A stretch of DNA of 20,682 nt. Origin: Clostridiaceae bacterium OM02-2AC (GTDB lineage Bacteria; Bacillota_I; Bacilli_A; Erysipelotrichales; Erysipelotrichaceae). The notes beneath the pieces are model-generated. The model was not told where the DNA came from and did not search any database. It worked only from the letters and a program-made list of their open reading frames with translations. Numbering within the stretch: position 1 is the first letter of the stretch; the number at the start of each line of letters is the position of its first letter. Shown piece by piece: positions 1-7,973 of this stretch. The position numbers and the translations under genes were made by a program. The stretch is from NCBI GenBank assembly GCA_003481775.1, contig QULU01000054.1:1-20682 (forward strand). Direction: 5' to 3'.

Positions 1-47
1 TCCCTTTGTTTCTACATATTATCACATTTAAAGAATGATAGAGATAC

Positions 48-71
48 GAAAAATACCCCTTAAAAAAGGGT
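48..71 (-). terminator. Probable terminator of the SDR gene
   Basis: Read on the minus strand, an imperfect hairpin (ACCC paired with GGGT, then one mismatch and two A-T pairs, positions 55-71) is followed by a short T-rich run (48-54). It lies about 80 bases past the stop of the short-chain dehydrogenase gene. The stem is weak, so the call is tentative. Confidence 0.4.
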
Positions 72-147
72 TTTGACAAGTTTTAGAATAATTATATGCA
101 ATGAAAAAAAAGAACCTGTATTTCAACAGATTCATTTTCATACTACA

Positions 148-900
148 TTATCTATTCTTTCGATGCTGTATATGATAAGAGGCCTCCATCTGCACTGCCA
201 GTGGAAGACATTTGCACAACAAATAGCTTCCCTTCATCATAATGCCGGGAATCATGACTGCCCGCTTCTTAAACATGCCGCGAATCGCATAGTTAGCGAC
301 TTCCATGCTCGTCTTTCCCTTCATCATAAATCTGACATTGGCAACACGGTCGAACTCTGTTTGTACCGGCCCCGGGCAAAGAACACTTACGTGAACATGA
401 CTGTTTCTTTTCTGTAGCTCCTTATGCATAGCCAGCGTCAGACGCTCTACATATGCTTTTGTCGCATAATAGGTAGCCATCAAAGGTCCCGGCAGAAACG
501 CTGCACTGGATGCCACATTTAAGATATAGCCGCTATCCCTTTTCACAAAATCCCGTAGAAACAGCTTACTCAGAATATGTACTGCCTGCATATTGGTAGC
601 AATCATATCCAGCTCCTTATTCAAATCCGTCTGTGTAAACTCGCCGAAATCACCAAAGCCTGCGTTGTTAATCAAAATATCAACAGAAGCATTACGTAAG
701 CGCTGATACAGTGCAAGGCAATTTTCCTTCACAGAAACATCCAGCACGATAATGTCAACGGAAACAGCAAGCTCCTTCTGCAATTCACGAAGACGCTCTC
801 CTCTTCTGGCAACCAGAATCAAATCAATATCCATAGCTGCTAAAACTCTGGCCATGTCACGACCGATTCCGCTGCTTGCGCCTGTTATCAAAGCTTTCAT
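148..900 (-). CDS. Short-chain dehydrogenase/reductase (SDR)
   Basis: A 250-residue NAD(P)-dependent oxidoreductase of the classical SDR fold, probably cytosolic. Visible motifs are the N-terminal TGASSGIG cofactor loop (residues 6-13), NNAG (78-81), a catalytic serine at about 131, and the YxxxK pair Tyr144/Lys148 in YYATK. The stretch around the active site (NVASSAAFLPGPL) resembles the DltE/YqjQ-like branch (COG0300). Substrate cannot be told from sequence; this branch is often linked to lipids or carbonyl compounds. Start: ATG at 900 is preceded by AAGGAG. It lies 45 bases downstream of the mgtE stop on the same strand with no terminator between, so it could be co-transcribed with mgtE. 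Length is normal and no key residue is missing. Confidence 0.93.
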   Translation of the reverse strand: MKALITGASSGIGRDMARVLAAMDIDLILVARRGERLRELQKELAVSVDIIVLDVSVKENCLALYQRLRNASVDILINNAGFGDFGEFTQTDLNKELDMIATNMQAVHILSKLFLRDFVKRDSGYILNVASSAAFLPGPLMATYYATKAYVERLTLAMHKELQKRNSHVHVSVLCPGPVQTEFDRVANVRFMMKGKTSMEVANYAIRGMFKKRAVMIPGIMMKGSYLLCKCLPLAVQMEASYHIQHRKNR

Positions 901-945
901 CCTAAAACTCCTTTCCGTTTATTTACTCAACTTGTGCTTCCTCTG

Positions 946-2286
946 TCATATTATATACGGAAGCACTAATGTGGCCAGTCCCAGAAACATGAAAAAGCCC
1001 ATAACATCCGTTACAGTTGTCACAAATACTCCACTGGCAAGAGCCGGATCCACATGCACCTTTTCCAGTATGACCGGTATAAAGTATCCTGCGAGATTTG
1101 CCAGAATCATATTCAGAAACATTGCAGCCCCGGTTACCAGTCCAAAAATCGGATTGCTTTCCATCAGCATGGCGCCCACGGCCACAACAACACCAATAAC
1201 AATTCCACTCAATATGCCGACGCCGATTTCCTTCATCAGAATCATAACTGCATTTTCCTTTGTAAGCTCACCGAGAGAAAGACCACGTACGACAATGGTA
1301 AGTGTCTGTGTTCCCGCATTGCCACCCATTCCTGTTACAATCGGCATGACCGTCGCAAGTGCAACCGCCTGTGCAATCGTTGCCTCAAACATATTGACAA
1401 CAGCTGCCGCAAGAACCGCAGTAAACAAATTCACAATCAGCCAGGGAATACGGCTGGAAAAGGATTCCTTTACACTGGAATCCACCCGTTCCTCCTTATT
1501 GACACCACCCAGATGGTGAATATCCTCGGTGTTTTCTTCCTGAATGACATCAATGATATCATCGAACTCAATAACTCCCAGCATATGCTGCTGCTCATCT
1601 ACAACCGGCATTAGGATAAAGCCGTATTTTTCAAAGCGATGTGCAACCTCCTCCTGATCATCACTGTACAATACAGTCTTGACATTGGGATTCACGATAT
1701 CCATGATTGGCGTATCAAACGATGATGTCACGATATCACGCAGCGAAACGACTCCCTTTAAAACATCCTCTCTGTCAACAACATATAAATAATAGGTTGT
1801 TTCTTCGTCGGTATTCTTCTGTAAAAACTGCAGGGTATCCTGCACGGTATTTTTCGCAAAAATCCGAATGAACTCTGTTGTCATGATACCGCCGGCGCTT
1901 TCAGCATCGAAGCTCATCAGCTTGCGGACATCCTCCTGATCCTCAGAATCCATCTTTTTCAGTATGTCAGCCTGCTCCTCTTCCTTCAGCTCGCCCATCA
2001 AATCGGTGATTTCATCACTGCTCATTTCATCCAGAATGTGGCGCTGCTTGCTGTCTGAGAAGCGTTTCAGCAGCTCATACTTATCTTCATCGTCCTCCTC
2101 CTCGACGATATCCGCAAGCATATCATCCGGCAGACGGTTTAAAATGCTTTGTGCATGCTCCTTATGCTTGTGCAGCAGATCGAGAATATCCGCCGGGTGT
2201 ATGGTATCAATCGTATCCTGCAAATCCTGCGCTGTTCCATGCAGCAGCAGATCAAGCAGGTTTTCCTCTGTTATTGTTCGTTTCAT
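946..2286 (-). CDS. mgtE: Magnesium transporter MgtE
   Basis: A 446-residue inner-membrane Mg2+ channel/transporter. Domain order: an acidic N-terminal MgtE_N domain (about 1-125), two CBS domains forming the Mg2+ sensor (about 130-255), a connecting helix, then five membrane segments (about 280-446). The membrane part contains the hallmark MPIVTGMGGNAGTQ segment and the conserved Asp in TTVTDVMGFF that lines the pore in known MgtE proteins. The frame stays open 20 codons further upstream, but ATG 2286 is the better start because GGAG sits about 8 bases before it and MKRTITEEN begins the conserved domain. The Shine-Dalgarno sequence is inside a predicted hairpin (2290-2315), suggesting translational control. 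The SDR gene follows on the same strand. Confidence 0.96.
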   Translation of the reverse strand: MKRTITEENLLDLLLHGTAQDLQDTIDTIHPADILDLLHKHKEHAQSILNRLPDDMLADIVEEEDDEDKYELLKRFSDSKQRHILDEMSSDEITDLMGELKEEEQADILKKMDSEDQEDVRKLMSFDAESAGGIMTTEFIRIFAKNTVQDTLQFLQKNTDEETTYYLYVVDREDVLKGVVSLRDIVTSSFDTPIMDIVNPNVKTVLYSDDQEEVAHRFEKYGFILMPVVDEQQHMLGVIEFDDIIDVIQEENTEDIHHLGGVNKEERVDSSVKESFSSRIPWLIVNLFTAVLAAAVVNMFEATIAQAVALATVMPIVTGMGGNAGTQTLTIVVRGLSLGELTKENAVMILMKEIGVGILSGIVIGVVVAVGAMLMESNPIFGLVTGAAMFLNMILANLAGYFIPVILEKVHVDPALASGVFVTTVTDVMGFFMFLGLATLVLPYII

Positions 2287-2289
2287 CCT

Positions 2290-2315
2290 ATTCTCCTTTT
2301 CTATAATGGGAGAAT
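2290..2315 (-). promoter_or_regulatory. SD-sequestering hairpin in the mgtE leader
   Basis: On the minus strand ATTCTCC (2315-2309) and GGAGAAT (2296-2290) are perfect complements separated by 12 bases. The downstream arm contains the mgtE ribosome binding site, so folding would hide it. The leader from the predicted start of transcription is about 130 bases. It does not look like the classical M-box Mg2+ riboswitch known upstream of some mgtE genes. Pairing is seen in the sequence; regulation is inferred. Confidence 0.5.
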
Positions 2316-2424
2316 TATCAACTGCACGATGGCGGCAAGTGATCATCCCCTGTATCTATTATCTGTATACCCTCAGGCTTGGGACTCATTCATAACCACC
2401 ACGCTTTCTTTTCTTTGCAGCTTC

Positions 2425-2433
2425 ATTATAACA
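2425..2433 (-). promoter_or_regulatory. Extended -10 promoter of mgtE
   Basis: The minus strand reads TGTTATAAT, a perfect extended -10 (TGn plus TATAAT). No good -35 is present, which is usual for extended -10 promoters. Transcription would start near 2418 and give a leader of about 130 bases before the mgtE ATG. Confidence 0.55.
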
Positions 2434-2749
2434 GAAAACAAGGGTCTCTGTATATGCTGTGACGGCTAGCGTATAGCCTTTTGCATTCCTTTATTTGCTT
2501 TTCCGCTATACGGCTGATGTGAACACCTATGAAGAAGCAAGCATAGAGGACAAGCAGCCTGCCTGTGCAATCAAAAGCTTTCTTCCTTCCATAGGACAGA
2601 CATACAGCCTTTCGGAAGGCTGCCCTGTGCGCTTCGCTATAATTAAGCACAAGAAAAAACGCTCTTACTTACAGGAAAGTAAAAGGAAAAAATCGATCAC
2701 ATGCCTGATCTAACACCTGCGTTTTGCTTCGCTTTCTTAGATCGTATAC
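2434..2749. other. Intergenic stretch without a supported gene
   Basis: Two short open frames here (2426-2650 minus, 2495-2713 plus) lack ribosome binding sites and recognisable sequence, and the plus-strand one begins with TTG, so I do not call them. The only structure seen is a perfect 7-bp hairpin with a TCGG loop at 2605-2622 that has no T-run after it on either strand. Confidence 0.5.
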
Positions 2750-2773
2750 AAAAAAAGAAGACCTCCGGCTCTT
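2750..2773 (-). terminator. Intrinsic terminator of the oxidoreductase operon
   Basis: On the minus strand a short stem (AAGA-g-CC paired with GGTCTT, loop GGA, 2773-2758) is followed by seven T residues (2756-2750). It lies about 120 bases past the stop of the DUF1667 gene, the last gene of the leftward operon. Confidence 0.55.
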
Positions 2774-2893
2774 GAACACTCAATAGCCATTGATCTTCTC
2801 ATAATGCATGCTACAAGTCAACACGTGTACCAACCAAAGCCCTACTGCAGGATATGCCAGTGTTTGCATTAGGTCTTATCGCAATACGCTGTA

Positions 2894-3244
2894 TCAGCGC
2901 TCCACCGATTTTGTCGCAACAATATTCACGCCAAGACCTGCCGCATCCCTTAAAACAACATCTCCCGCTGATACCGGTGCCTTGACATCAACGTTATCCA
3001 ACGCTCTCATAACATCCATAATCCTGCCCTTCGGTATGCTTTGCGCAGTTTTCACAGGAACTCGTCTTGCTGTTTCCGCATGAATGCGCACCGTTGATGT
3101 GATGATGCGTCTAGGATCGATCAGCTCGGTTTTCCCATACTCAGCACCTCTTGGGCAGCTGTTTCCGGTTACCGTATACCCGTTTTCATCATCGACACTC
3201 AGATGACAGCCCTTCGGACAAACGATACATATTAAATTTTTCAT
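2894..3244 (-). CDS. DUF1667 cysteine-rich protein
   Basis: A 116-residue protein of the DUF1667 family, the third gene of the leftward oxidoreductase operon. Its N-terminus has four cysteines in the pattern C6-x2-C9-x3-C13-x16-C30 (CIVCPKGC and NSCPRG), which looks like a metal or iron-sulfur cluster site. The remainder is a compact domain rich in valine and isoleucine. DUF1667 proteins are typically encoded beside GlpA-like and pyridine-nucleotide oxidoreductases, as here, and are thought to be electron-transfer or assembly subunits; the exact role is not established. The start at 3244 lies 3 bases after the stop of the upstream gene, with AGGTG inside that gene's end, so translation is probably coupled. 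Confidence 0.9.
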   Translation of the reverse strand: MKNLICIVCPKGCHLSVDDENGYTVTGNSCPRGAEYGKTELIDPRRIITSTVRIHAETARRVPVKTAQSIPKGRIMDVMRALDNVDVKAPVSAGDVVLRDAAGLGVNIVATKSVER

Positions 3245-3247
3245 ATC

Positions 3248-4510
3248 CTATGCACCTGCCTTTTCCACACTGATAATCAGCTCGTCAGCTGCCTTTTCCA
3301 GCAGCATTTTTGGAATGACGATTTTTTCCATTTCCCCGGGAGCCATATGCTCTCGTTTAAATCCAGCCAGCTTCTGATCACCGCTCATTACCCGAATTTC
3401 CATATCCTTATATACATTGTTCACACGGAACATCACTTCCACAAGCTTATCTACATTGTTCATACGGATTTTCTGCGGCACTGTATAATTTACCGCATTT
3501 CCATTTTTCACCGCAATACATTTTCCGGCTTCCGGATTTCCCTGCATTGCAAATTTGGCTGCACTTCTTCCGGCGCGTTCACTCTCTGCTGTCACGAAGT
3601 CCACAAGGTCATGGACATGCACAACATTTCCACTTGCGAATATGCCTTCCGCACTGGTTTCCATATTTTCATAAACGACAGGTCCATTTGTTCTCGGATC
3701 CATCTGCAGACCGGCAGCTCTTGATAATTCATTCTCCGGAATCAGACCGACAGATAACAATACGGTATCCACATCGAAGGTGATCTCAGTACCTGGAATC
3801 GGCTGCCGTTTATCATCAACCTTTTGAACGATAACACGTTCTACCCGCTTATCTCCCTGAATATCGGTAATTGTATGAGAAAGATACAGTGGAATATCAT
3901 AATCGTTCAGACACTGCACAATATTTCTGTTTAAGCCGTTGGAATACGGACAAAGCTCTACACAGCCGACAACCTTGGCACCCTCCAGACTCATGCGGCG
4001 TGCCATAATCAGACCGATATCACCGGAGCCCAGTATCAGTACACGTTTTCCAACCATATACCCTTCAATATTTACATAGCGCTGTGCGGCACCGGCTGTG
4101 AAGACACCGGCAGGACGATCACCTGGAATAGCGATTGCGCCTCTGGTACGCTCACGGCATCCCATATTCAACACGATTGCCTTTCCCTCCAGCTGCATAT
4201 ATCCCTGTTTTTTATTCATTGCATGAATACAGCGGTTTTCCTCATCAATATCCAGTACCATGGTGTCCAGCAGCACCTCGACATTGGTATCCTTCAGCAT
4301 TTCAATAAACTTTCCTGCATATTCCGGACCGGTCAGCTCCTCCTTGAAGTGATGCAGACCAAACCCGTTGTGAATACACTGATTCAATATACCGCCCAGC
4401 TCCTGATCGCGCTCCAAAATCAGAATATGCTTTGCCCCCTGCTTCCAGGCTTCTAGCGCAGATGCCAGACCTGCCGGTCCACCGCCGACAACGATAACAT
4501 CATATTTCAT
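3248..4510 (-). CDS. FAD/NAD-dependent oxidoreductase (HcnB/TrxB-like)
   Basis: A 420-residue pyridine nucleotide-disulfide reductase-fold flavoprotein. The N-terminal FAD-binding glycine motif is VVGGGPAG (residues 7-14). A second Rossmann motif, ILGSGDIG, lies near residue 160 for NAD(P)H. The middle has the GCRERTRG segment seen in the HcnB/opine-oxidase-like group, and the stretch ending ASGNVVHVHD is the usual C-terminal FAD contact. The redox-active CxxC of thioredoxin reductases was not seen. The start overlaps the stop of the upstream GlpA-like gene by 4 bases (ATGA), showing translational coupling. It probably forms a complex with its two operon partners and passes electrons between NAD(P)H and the substrate flavoprotein. 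Substrate unknown. Confidence 0.92.
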   Translation of the reverse strand: MKYDVIVVGGGPAGLASALEAWKQGAKHILILERDQELGGILNQCIHNGFGLHHFKEELTGPEYAGKFIEMLKDTNVEVLLDTMVLDIDEENRCIHAMNKKQGYMQLEGKAIVLNMGCRERTRGAIAIPGDRPAGVFTAGAAQRYVNIEGYMVGKRVLILGSGDIGLIMARRMSLEGAKVVGCVELCPYSNGLNRNIVQCLNDYDIPLYLSHTITDIQGDKRVERVIVQKVDDKRQPIPGTEITFDVDTVLLSVGLIPENELSRAAGLQMDPRTNGPVVYENMETSAEGIFASGNVVHVHDLVDFVTAESERAGRSAAKFAMQGNPEAGKCIAVKNGNAVNYTVPQKIRMNNVDKLVEVMFRVNNVYKDMEIRVMSGDQKLAGFKREHMAPGEMEKIVIPKMLLEKAADELIISVEKAGA

Positions 4511-5952
4511 TTCTGTTCACCTCCAGCTGCCTTTGTTTCTCCTGTAATCAGAATCATACCTTCCCGATCCAGTGGTACATCCTTCAAATCCTTTTTCAGC
4601 TCTCTTGCGATGATTTCCTGAACACGAGGCCCACAGAATCCACCCTGACAGCGTCCCATACCGGCATTGCAGCGACGCTTTACCGCATCGATGGATACAG
4701 CAGGAATCGGACGGTGTACAGCATCTATGATTTCACCCTCTGTGACAGTTTCACATCGACAGATAATTTTGCCATATTCCGGATGCGCTTCAATCAATGC
4801 CTTTCGCTCTTCATTATTCATCTCACGGAACCGTACAACATTTCTTGTATCAACGCATGCTTCCTTTTTAGTAAGAGATAATCCTGATGCCTTCATCATT
4901 TCAACAACATCCAGAGCAATGGCCGGGGCAGAGGACAGACCCGGGGATGCCATCCCTGCGATATTGTAGAACAAACGATTTTTCGGATCCTCATATACAA
5001 AGAAGTCATCCTCCTTTGTTCTTGCACGAACACCGGCAAAGTTACGAATAGATTCGCGGAAATTGATATCCGGAATGGATTTCAGTGCAGTATTTCGCAC
5101 ATAGCACAAGCCCTCCGCCGTTGTGGAAACATCCTCTCGGGAGGTTGGCTGTGAATCGGGGCCGACAATCAGATTGCCATGCACGGTCGGTGCTACCAGA
5201 ACTCCCTTTCCGTTTTCATTTGGACACTGGAAGATAACATGGTGGACAAGATTTCCCTGACTCTTATCCAGCAGATAATATTCTCCCTTATTCGGTTCAA
5301 TTTTAAAGGCGGCATCGTTCACCATTTCATTTACCTGATCAGCAAACACACCTGCCGCATTGCATACACAGGCCGCTTCAATGCTTCCCTGATTCGTTTC
5401 TATGGAATATCCTGTTTCTATTTTCTTTATATTTTTTACTTCCGTGTTCAGCTTAACCTCAACACCATTCTCAGCTGCAACCTCTGCCAGTGCCAGTGCC
5501 AGCTCCCATGGACTGACGATGCCGACATTCGGTGAGTACAGAGCAGCTCTCGCCGCCTGGGATACATGAGGTTCTTCCCTATGCAAACGCTCCTTATCCC
5601 AGATTTCCATGCCCTCTACACCATTTTTGATTCCGCGACTCTTCAATTCTTCGAGCGTGCGTTCATCCGCTTCGGAAAATGCCATAATCAGTGCACCGAT
5701 CTGCTTGTATGGAATATCCAGCTTTGCACACAGCTGTTTGATATATGCATTTCCTGCGACATTATATTTCGCCATCTTGGAACCCGGCAGGGGATCATAG
5801 CCACCGTGAATGATGGCACTGTTTGCCTTCGTCGTCCCTACCGATACATCATTTTCCTTTTCAATCAGCACCGTCTTAATCTGATATTTCCCAAGCTCAT
5901 ATGCAAGAGAACAGCCGGCGATTCCTGCTCCGATAATTGCTACATCATACAT
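4507..5952 (-). CDS. GlpA-like FAD-dependent oxidoreductase with BFD-like [2Fe-2S] domain
   Basis: A 481-residue flavoprotein of the DAO/glycerol-3-phosphate dehydrogenase family, similar in layout to anaerobic GlpA. The N-terminus has IIGAGIAG (FAD, residues 6-13) with the acidic end of the second strand in LIEKE. The C-terminal part (about 395-450) is a bacterioferritin-associated-ferredoxin-like domain, with CRC and CNAGMGRCQGGFC supplying cluster cysteines. First gene of a three-gene operon; AGGAGG lies 8 bases before ATG 5952. No glycerol kinase or facilitator gene is nearby, so glycerol-3-phosphate is only one possible substrate; another 2-hydroxy acid or polyol phosphate is equally open. 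Probably controlled by the divergent LacI-type regulator. Confidence 0.9.
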   Translation of the reverse strand: MYDVAIIGAGIAGCSLAYELGKYQIKTVLIEKENDVSVGTTKANSAIIHGGYDPLPGSKMAKYNVAGNAYIKQLCAKLDIPYKQIGALIMAFSEADERTLEELKSRGIKNGVEGMEIWDKERLHREEPHVSQAARAALYSPNVGIVSPWELALALAEVAAENGVEVKLNTEVKNIKKIETGYSIETNQGSIEAACVCNAAGVFADQVNEMVNDAAFKIEPNKGEYYLLDKSQGNLVHHVIFQCPNENGKGVLVAPTVHGNLIVGPDSQPTSREDVSTTAEGLCYVRNTALKSIPDINFRESIRNFAGVRARTKEDDFFVYEDPKNRLFYNIAGMASPGLSSAPAIALDVVEMMKASGLSLTKKEACVDTRNVVRFREMNNEERKALIEAHPEYGKIICRCETVTEGEIIDAVHRPIPAVSIDAVKRRCNAGMGRCQGGFCGPRVQEIIARELKKDLKDVPLDREGMILITGETKAAGGEQK

Positions 5953-5998
5953 TCTACCAACCTCCTGTAAGCCTTTTCAGACTTCCTTAACCACCTTA

Positions 5999-6027
5999 AA
6001 TTTACTCCATATAGCACAAACTGTCAA
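5999..6027 (-). promoter_or_regulatory. Promoter of the oxidoreductase operon
   Basis: The minus strand carries a perfect -35 TTGACA (6027-6022), a 17-base spacer, and TAAATT (6004-5999), a 4/6 match to the -10. The first gene starts about 45 bases downstream. Confidence 0.6.
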
Positions 6028-6082
6028 ACCCCTCTATCCCTTTAAACAAAGGCTTTCTACCGCTTTTTTATCAATCATAGCG

Positions 6083-6233
6083 TTTTGATTAACACCCCTT
6101 AGACACTGCTTTCCTGCATCCGTGTCCACACCGTCTGAAATCCTATGCATGACTGCTTGCTTTTCCAGTTAATCAAATATATAATATTAGTAATCACAGG
6201 GTTATTTGATTACTAATCTGGTGTTAATCAAAA
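6083..6233. promoter_or_regulatory. Cluster of LacI-type operator half-sites
   Basis: The octamer TTTGATTA occurs four times in about 150 bases: 6084-6091 and 6205-6212 on the plus strand, and as TAATCAAA at 6170-6177 and 6225-6232. A 13-mer around the first copy (TTTTGATTAACAC, 6083-6095) is repeated exactly in inverted orientation at 6221-6233. A perfect 11-bp inverted repeat, ATTAGTAATCA (6186-6196) with TGATTACTAAT (6207-6217), begins immediately after the regulator's -10. This layout fits binding by the LacI-family protein encoded next to it, with autorepression and a DNA loop toward the divergent operon. Repeats are seen; binding is inferred. Confidence 0.6.
6157..6185 (+). promoter_or_regulatory. 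Promoter of the LacI-family regulator gene
   Basis: TATAAT at 6180-6185 lies 17 bases after TTGCTT (6157-6162, weak -35). The predicted start of transcription, near 6192, falls inside the 11-bp inverted repeat, which suggests autoregulation. Confidence 0.5.
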
Positions 6234-6263
6234 TAAATCATAAAATATGCAAGGAGATGTCTT

Positions 6264-7352
6264 ATGGGAAAAAGAAATAAGGTAACAACACGCGATATCG
6301 CAGACTATACGGGGGTTTCTCAATCCAGTGTATCCATGATTCTCAGCAACAAGCAGAATGTATCCTTTTCTGCCGAAACCAGAGAGCTTGTCCTTTCCGC
6401 TGCCAAAAAGCTTGGCTATCAGAAGCCGGTGAAAAAGCAGGTGGCTGCCGGCAGCAGGATGGATCAAACCATTGTTGTTTTAACACCGCTGTTATCAAAT
6501 GGCTATTACGCCACGCTGGTTCACTCGATTACGGAGCAGGCAAGAGAATATGGCTACTCTGTATTCACCGTTACAACAATGCGGGATGCGACACAGGAGG
6601 AATTTTATTTTGACATGTTGGCAGGACTGCAGCTGGCAGGAGCAATCTGTCTGTATCCGCCAACGCGCATTACCAAAGCCAATGCACTGGCAAAGCAGAT
6701 CCCCGTTGTATCCATCGGTGACAAGCCGGAGGGGTGCAGCTTCGATTCCGTAGAGCTGGATGGAAGAAAAACCGGATATCTTATGGGAGAATATCTGGTG
6801 GGACTGGGACATACGCATATCACCTTTATATCCACCCCAATCAAGGCAAAGGAAATATCCAGACTGCATCGGTTGGAGGGATTGAAGGCAGCCTTTGAGG
6901 AGCATGGACAGAGTCAGAATAATATCCTGGTAAAGACCCCTTCGATCGCTGTCTACAAGCAGTATCCATCGGAATCCTCCGAGTACATGACCGGCTATGA
7001 CCTGGCCTTGGAAGCATTACAGGAACACACACCGTCAACGGCCTTTGTCGGAAACAATGATATGACTGCGTTCGGCATCATGGCAGCACTCATCCAGCAG
7101 GGCTGTCGCATACCACAGGATTACTCTGTTGCAGGCTTTGACAATATTCATCTTTCCTCCATGCCAAATATTTCTCTTACCAGCATTGAACATGCCTCTA
7201 TCCTGAAAGGGAAGGAAGCTGTGGATATGATTTATAAGAAAAATAATAAGGATACCCGCAGCAAAGGACATAAATATATTCTGCGCCTGGAATATGAACC
7301 GGAGCTGATTATTCGCAAATCAACCGGAAAATGCCGCAGTCAAAGCAAATGA
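6264..7352 (+). CDS. LacI-family transcriptional regulator
   Basis: A 362-residue cytosolic repressor. The N-terminus is a canonical LacI helix-turn-helix (VTTRDIADYTGVSQSSVSMILSN, about 7-29, given here only to locate it) followed by the hinge segment ending AAKKLGY near residue 51. The rest is a type 1 periplasmic-binding-protein-like effector domain with the characteristic late motif ending VAGFDNIHLSSM near residue 290. AAGGAG precedes ATG 6264. It is divergent from the oxidoreductase operon and separated from it by a field of repeated half-sites, so it most likely controls that operon and itself. The effector, presumably a sugar or polyol derivative, is unknown because no transporter or kinase lies beside it. 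Confidence 0.93.
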   Translation: MGKRNKVTTRDIADYTGVSQSSVSMILSNKQNVSFSAETRELVLSAAKKLGYQKPVKKQVAAGSRMDQTIVVLTPLLSNGYYATLVHSITEQAREYGYSVFTVTTMRDATQEEFYFDMLAGLQLAGAICLYPPTRITKANALAKQIPVVSIGDKPEGCSFDSVELDGRKTGYLMGEYLVGLGHTHITFISTPIKAKEISRLHRLEGLKAAFEEHGQSQNNILVKTPSIAVYKQYPSESSEYMTGYDLALEALQEHTPSTAFVGNNDMTAFGIMAALIQQGCRIPQDYSVAGFDNIHLSSMPNISLTSIEHASILKGKEAVDMIYKKNNKDTRSKGHKYILRLEYEPELIIRKSTGKCRSQSK

Positions 7353-7573
7353 AACATGTGAAATCAGACATATACAAAATCAAGGTGCATAGCACTATGG
7401 AGTAACACTGCAGCATCTGTTAAAGACGACCCATACGCTCATAACAGCAGGAATCTATGAGACTGCTGTAAAAGTAAATATAATAAACATACTTCGCATG
7501 AAAGCAATGGTTATATGAAAAAACCAGAGAGCAACAGCTTGTTTTTCTCTGATTTCATGTGGACGCGGTGATA
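7353..7573. other. Intergenic stretch after the LacI-type gene
   Basis: No gene is supported here. A perfect 7-bp inverted repeat, ACAGCAG/CTGCTGT, with a 12-base loop lies at 7444-7469 without a T-run, and a weaker 6-bp CAGAGA/TCTCTG pair follows near 7525-7552. Function unknown. Confidence 0.4.
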
Positions 7574-7612
7574 AAAAGCAGACGATTTTTTTCATTTGAA
7601 TCGTCTGCTTTT
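7574..7612. terminator. Strong bidirectional terminator between convergent units
   Basis: A perfect 14-bp stem (7574-7587 with 7599-7612) has an 11-base loop. A residues flank the left arm and T residues end the right arm, so it can stop both the rightward LacI-type gene and the leftward kinase/partner operon. Confidence 0.8.
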
Positions 7613-7706
7613 CTGAAGCTTCGTTATCTACCCGTTTTTTTAGGAATCAGCTTCATATCATCAATCCTGTTTTTATCATGAATTATAATATCTTAAACGA
7701 TATGCC

Positions 7707-7949
7707 TTACCATTCAAATAAACTGAAGCAATATTTTTCTCGAAGATAATCTGCTTGATCTTTGGTAATCTCATAGGAATATAAAGCTGAATTGATAGAT
7801 CCGTATACTTCATCAATATATTTATCATAATAAATATCTTCTCTGTTTTTGGCTTCAACCAGCTGCTTTATATCTTTTTCAAGATAACCTGGAAGATTCA
7901 CTTCGAAATATTTCTTATCATATGTATCTGTCCGCTCAGGTTCTGACAT
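7707..7949 (-). CDS. Small acidic protein downstream of the HipA/CtkA-like kinase
   Basis: An 80-residue protein starting MSEPERTDTYDKKYFEVNLP. The frame is open 6 codons further upstream (to 7967), but ATG 7949 has AAGGAGG six bases before it, so it is chosen. It is rich in Asp, Glu, Lys and Tyr, predicted mostly helical, with no signal peptide or membrane segment. It lies 25 bases after the kinase stop, so the two are one operon, and the strong terminator at 7574-7612 closes it. I do not recognise a family by name. Its position suggests a dedicated partner or antitoxin of the kinase, but that is inference only. Confidence 0.75.
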   Translation of the reverse strand: MSEPERTDTYDKKYFEVNLPGYLEKDIKQLVEAKNREDIYYDKYIDEVYGSINSALYSYEITKDQADYLREKYCFSLFEW

Positions 7950-7973
7950 AAGTGCCTCCTTTTCCATATTCGT

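Noticed and set aside
73..101. TTGACA followed 16 bases later by TATGCA, a possible rightward promoter
   Set aside because: It would transcribe antisense to the SDR gene, and no rightward gene with a ribosome binding site follows; the -10 is poor.
2605..2622. Perfect 7-bp hairpin CAGCCTT-TCGG-AAGGCTG as a terminator
   Set aside because: No T-run follows on either strand, so it is not supported as an intrinsic terminator.
2426..2713. Two overlapping 72-74 codon frames on opposite strands as possible genes
   Set aside because: Neither has a ribosome binding site, the plus one starts with TTG, and neither translation resembles a protein family.
7676..7858. 60-codon minus-strand frame overlapping the small kinase partner gene
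   Set aside because: It lies in another frame inside the 80-residue gene, which has the clear ribosome binding site.
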